The notes under the pieces are model-generated. The model did not search any database. It was not told where the DNA came from and saw only the letters and a program-made list of their open reading frames with translations. This document shows, piece by piece, positions 6,513 through 8,094 of a DNA stretch of 8,094 nucleotides. Each line of letters begins with the position of its first letter. The stretch's first letter is position 1. Source of the DNA: Acidimicrobiia bacterium (GTDB lineage: Bacteria > Actinomycetota > Acidimicrobiia > Spongiisociales > JAENVV01). A program made the translations under genes and the position numbers. The DNA is taken from positions 1,563,119 through 1,571,212 of the forward strand of contig CP070681.1 of the NCBI GenBank assembly GCA_020352575.1. Reading direction: 5' to 3'.

Positions 6513-7393
6513 CTCGGCTCCTTGTCTCGGCTTCTTTGCTCCTGGTCCTTCTTTGGGCCGGGATGGCGCTCGCCGAGGAGCCCCCGGGGGAGTGCGATCT
6601 TGACCCGTCGGCTGTCGGCTGCGATCTCGGCGGCATCGGCGGCGGGGGTGGCGGTACCTCGACGACCACGACCACCGTTGCCCAGACCTGGTACTGGGGC
6701 GCATGGACCCGGTCCGGCATGGACTGCTCTAACGGCGATCCTCGCTACCTGCGCCTCATGTACTGGGATGACGGCTCGCTCGTGAGCCCCGCGGAGTTCA
6801 TCGGCACCCCACCGGCGGGTTCGATCCTCGGTGCGGCCGTCATCTACCAGCAGGTGTGCGTCGCAGTCGTCGACGAGGCCGACGCGGCCTGGGAGGACCT
6901 CGTGCGCGCCGTAGAGGCACTCCCGTCACCCTCGGTACAGACCAGCCCCGAGTTCGAGGGTGTGACGGGGCTCGAGTCGTGGTTCTGGTTCGACGGCTCC
7001 ACGACGGTCGGCCCGGTAGCTGTGTCGTGGACCGACCCCTCCGTCGGCACCACCTTCGCCCTCGAAGGGCGAGCGTGGGTCGGGTCGGTTCGCTGGGAGG
7101 TGGAGCCAGGCGTCGACCGATGGGCCACCTCGGTGGGCTACGCCGACACCTCGGGTGTGTTGGGCTCGATGGACGAGCCGACCGTGCGGTACCGCTACGA
7201 GGTCTCCTCTGCCGACGCCGGCTTCGACGACGGCTACCCGATCGCCATGACCCTTGCGTGGGAGGGGGAGTGGCGCTGGCGGGAGCGCGGCGGCCCGTGG
7301 CAACCCTGGCGGCCCATGGCCACCACGGTTGGCATCACCAGCGTCCGGTCGTACCCCGTGCTCGAGGTCGTCGGCGTGCTCGATCCGCCCTAG
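6509..7393 (+). CDS. Secreted protein of unknown function with a possible PKD-like region
   Basis: The 294-residue product has a classic signal peptide (MTRLLVSASLLLVLLWAGMALA), probably cut after Ala-Leu-Ala at residue 22. The mature start holds two cysteines (Cys29, Cys38), then a Gly-rich run (GGIGGGGGG, 41-49) and a Thr-rich linker (TSTTTTTV, 50-57). The rest is rich in Trp and strand-like. Cys73 and Cys117 may form a second disulfide. From about residue 150 the pattern GLESWFWFDG, VRWEVEPGVDRW, VRYRYE and a C-terminal YPVLEVVGVL resembles secreted actinobacterial proteins with a PKD-like (beta-sandwich) fold, although the usual W-x-GDG core is not conserved. A GGAAG ribosome site lies five bases before the ATG, inside the end of the upstream gene, with an ATGA overlap. 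The same frame is open for nearly 1 kb upstream, but that extension reads through a terminator and has a non-protein-like composition, so the signal-peptide ATG is the real start. Confidence 0.8.
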   Translation: MTRLLVSASLLLVLLWAGMALAEEPPGECDLDPSAVGCDLGGIGGGGGGTSTTTTTVAQTWYWGAWTRSGMDCSNGDPRYLRLMYWDDGSLVSPAEFIGTPPAGSILGAAVIYQQVCVAVVDEADAAWEDLVRAVEALPSPSVQTSPEFEGVTGLESWFWFDGSTTVGPVAVSWTDPSVGTTFALEGRAWVGSVRWEVEPGVDRWATSVGYADTSGVLGSMDEPTVRYRYEVSSADAGFDDGYPIAMTLAWEGEWRWRERGGPWQPWRPMATTVGITSVRSYPVLEVVGVLDPP

Positions 7394-8094
7394 GCGGCGT
7401 CGTCCGCGGCGACGCGTCGGCGGATTGCGAGGAGGACGAGCGCGCCGATCACCACCGCCAGCGAGACCCAGCCGTTCCTACTGAGCCCGAGGAGGCGGAA
7501 CGAGGTGTCGGTACGGATGAGTTCGAGGGCGAACCGGCCGACACCGTACAGCGCCGCATAGACCATGAACAGGCCGCCGGTGGGCAACTTGAAGCGCCGC
7601 TCGATCCACAGCAGTGCCGGGATCACGAAGAGCGCGTTCCACAGCGATTCGTAGAGGAAGGTGGGGTGGAACGTCTCGAACTCGGCGAACTCGGCCGGGC
7701 GACGGCCCGGTGCGATCTCGACGGCCCAGGGGAGCGTGCTCGGCGTGCCGAAGAGCTCCTGGTTGAAGTAGTTGCCCCATCGGCCGATCGCCTGTGCCGC
7801 CGGGATGCCGACGGCAGCGGCATCGATCAGCTTCCACGCGTTGCCGCCGCGCCTACGGATGAGGTACACCGCGGTGAGCGTGCCCACAGTCAGCCCCCCG
7901 AACAGCGCAAGGCCCCCCTCCCAGATCGCGATCACCTTCCACCACTCGCCCTCGAAGCGCGAGAGGTGGGTGGAGACGTAGGCGGCTCGTGCGCCGAGGA
8001 AGCCGAGCCCGATCGCCCAAAGGAGCACGGACTCGACGATCGACCCGTCCTCGCCCATCGCCTCGTAGCGGCGGATCGTCAATGCAGCAGCGAT
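7390..8094 (-). CDS. lgt: Prolipoprotein diacylglyceryl transferase, partial (N-terminus beyond the edge)
   Basis: Lgt is the multi-pass membrane enzyme that moves a diacylglyceryl group from phosphatidylglycerol to the lipobox cysteine of prelipoproteins, the first step of lipoprotein maturation. The visible 234 residues are numbered from the edge. They include IWEGG (57-61), the Lgt signature GRWGNYFNQELFG (104-116) with Arg105, Asn108 and Glu113 matching E. coli Arg143, Asn146 and Glu151, HPTFLYES (143-150), and GRFALELIR (186-194) with Arg187 and Glu191 matching Arg239 and Glu243. Several hydrophobic helices are clear, including about 23-40, 62-79, 151-164 and 211-224. Compared with E. 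coli, about 30-45 N-terminal residues are missing; an internal TTG at 8080-8082 could serve as a start but would remove the first membrane helix, so the gene almost surely continues off the window. Position 65 is Phe where E. coli has His103. It converges on the secreted-protein gene with no space between the stops. Confidence 0.95.
   Translation of the reverse strand: MAAALTIRRYEAMGEDGSIVESVLLWAIGLGFLGARAAYVSTHLSRFEGEWWKVIAIWEGGLALFGGLTVGTLTAVYLIRRRGGNAWKLIDAAAVGIPAAQAIGRWGNYFNQELFGTPSTLPWAVEIAPGRRPAEFAEFETFHPTFLYESLWNALFVIPALLWIERRFKLPTGGLFMVYAALYGVGRFALELIRTDTSFRLLGLSRNGWVSLAVVIGALVLLAIRRRVAADDAA

Noticed and set aside
8080..8082. TTG on the minus strand as the true start of lgt
   Set aside because: Starting here would remove the first membrane helix and the N-terminal residues usual for Lgt; the frame is open to the edge and the bases before it (Ile-Ala-Ala-Ala) continue a helix.

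Overview
This window is high-GC DNA with Actinomycetota-style gene organisation, possibly from an uncultured or Acidimicrobiia-like lineage. The grounds are the strong G/C bias at third codon positions, a likely leaderless moaA, a single-chain GcvP, an Lgt with no histidine at the E. coli His103 position, and secreted proteins with Thr-rich linkers. That assignment is an inference from style; the window contains no rRNA or other phylogenetic marker.

Layout, left to right. (1) A membrane protein of unknown function runs leftward off the left edge (1-425, minus). (2) A short divergent promoter region (426-503) separates it from moaA (504-1511, plus), the radical-SAM GTP 3',8-cyclase of molybdenum cofactor synthesis. 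(3) A 289-base intergenic region holds a hairpin at the moaA stop, a -10-like element and a well-preserved tandem glycine riboswitch (1592-1768). A compact expression platform then leads into gcvT. (4) gcvT (1801-2883) and gcvP (2880-5690) overlap by ATGA and encode the T and P proteins of the glycine cleavage system. gcvH and lpd are not in the window. (5) A strong hairpin terminator (5750-5782) closes the gcv unit. (6) A promoter-like pair precedes two overlapping genes for exported proteins that I do not recognise: a lipoprotein (5874-6512) and a signal-peptide protein with a weakly PKD-like region (6509-7393). (7) lgt, the prolipoprotein diacylglyceryl transferase, enters from the right edge on the minus strand. 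It ends at a CTAG tetranucleotide that supplies the stop codons of both convergent genes.

How it works together. The riboswitch senses glycine and should switch on gcvT-gcvP when glycine is abundant, so that glycine is split into CO2, ammonia and a one-carbon unit on tetrahydrofolate. The bases around the gcvT ribosome binding site can pair with the conserved 3' strand of the second aptamer, which suggests control of translation. Lgt would lipidate the cysteine of lipoproteins such as the one encoded beside it. I see no phage, insertion sequence, CRISPR array, tRNA or clearly new defence or metabolic system. The least explained content is the exported two-gene unit and the partial membrane protein.
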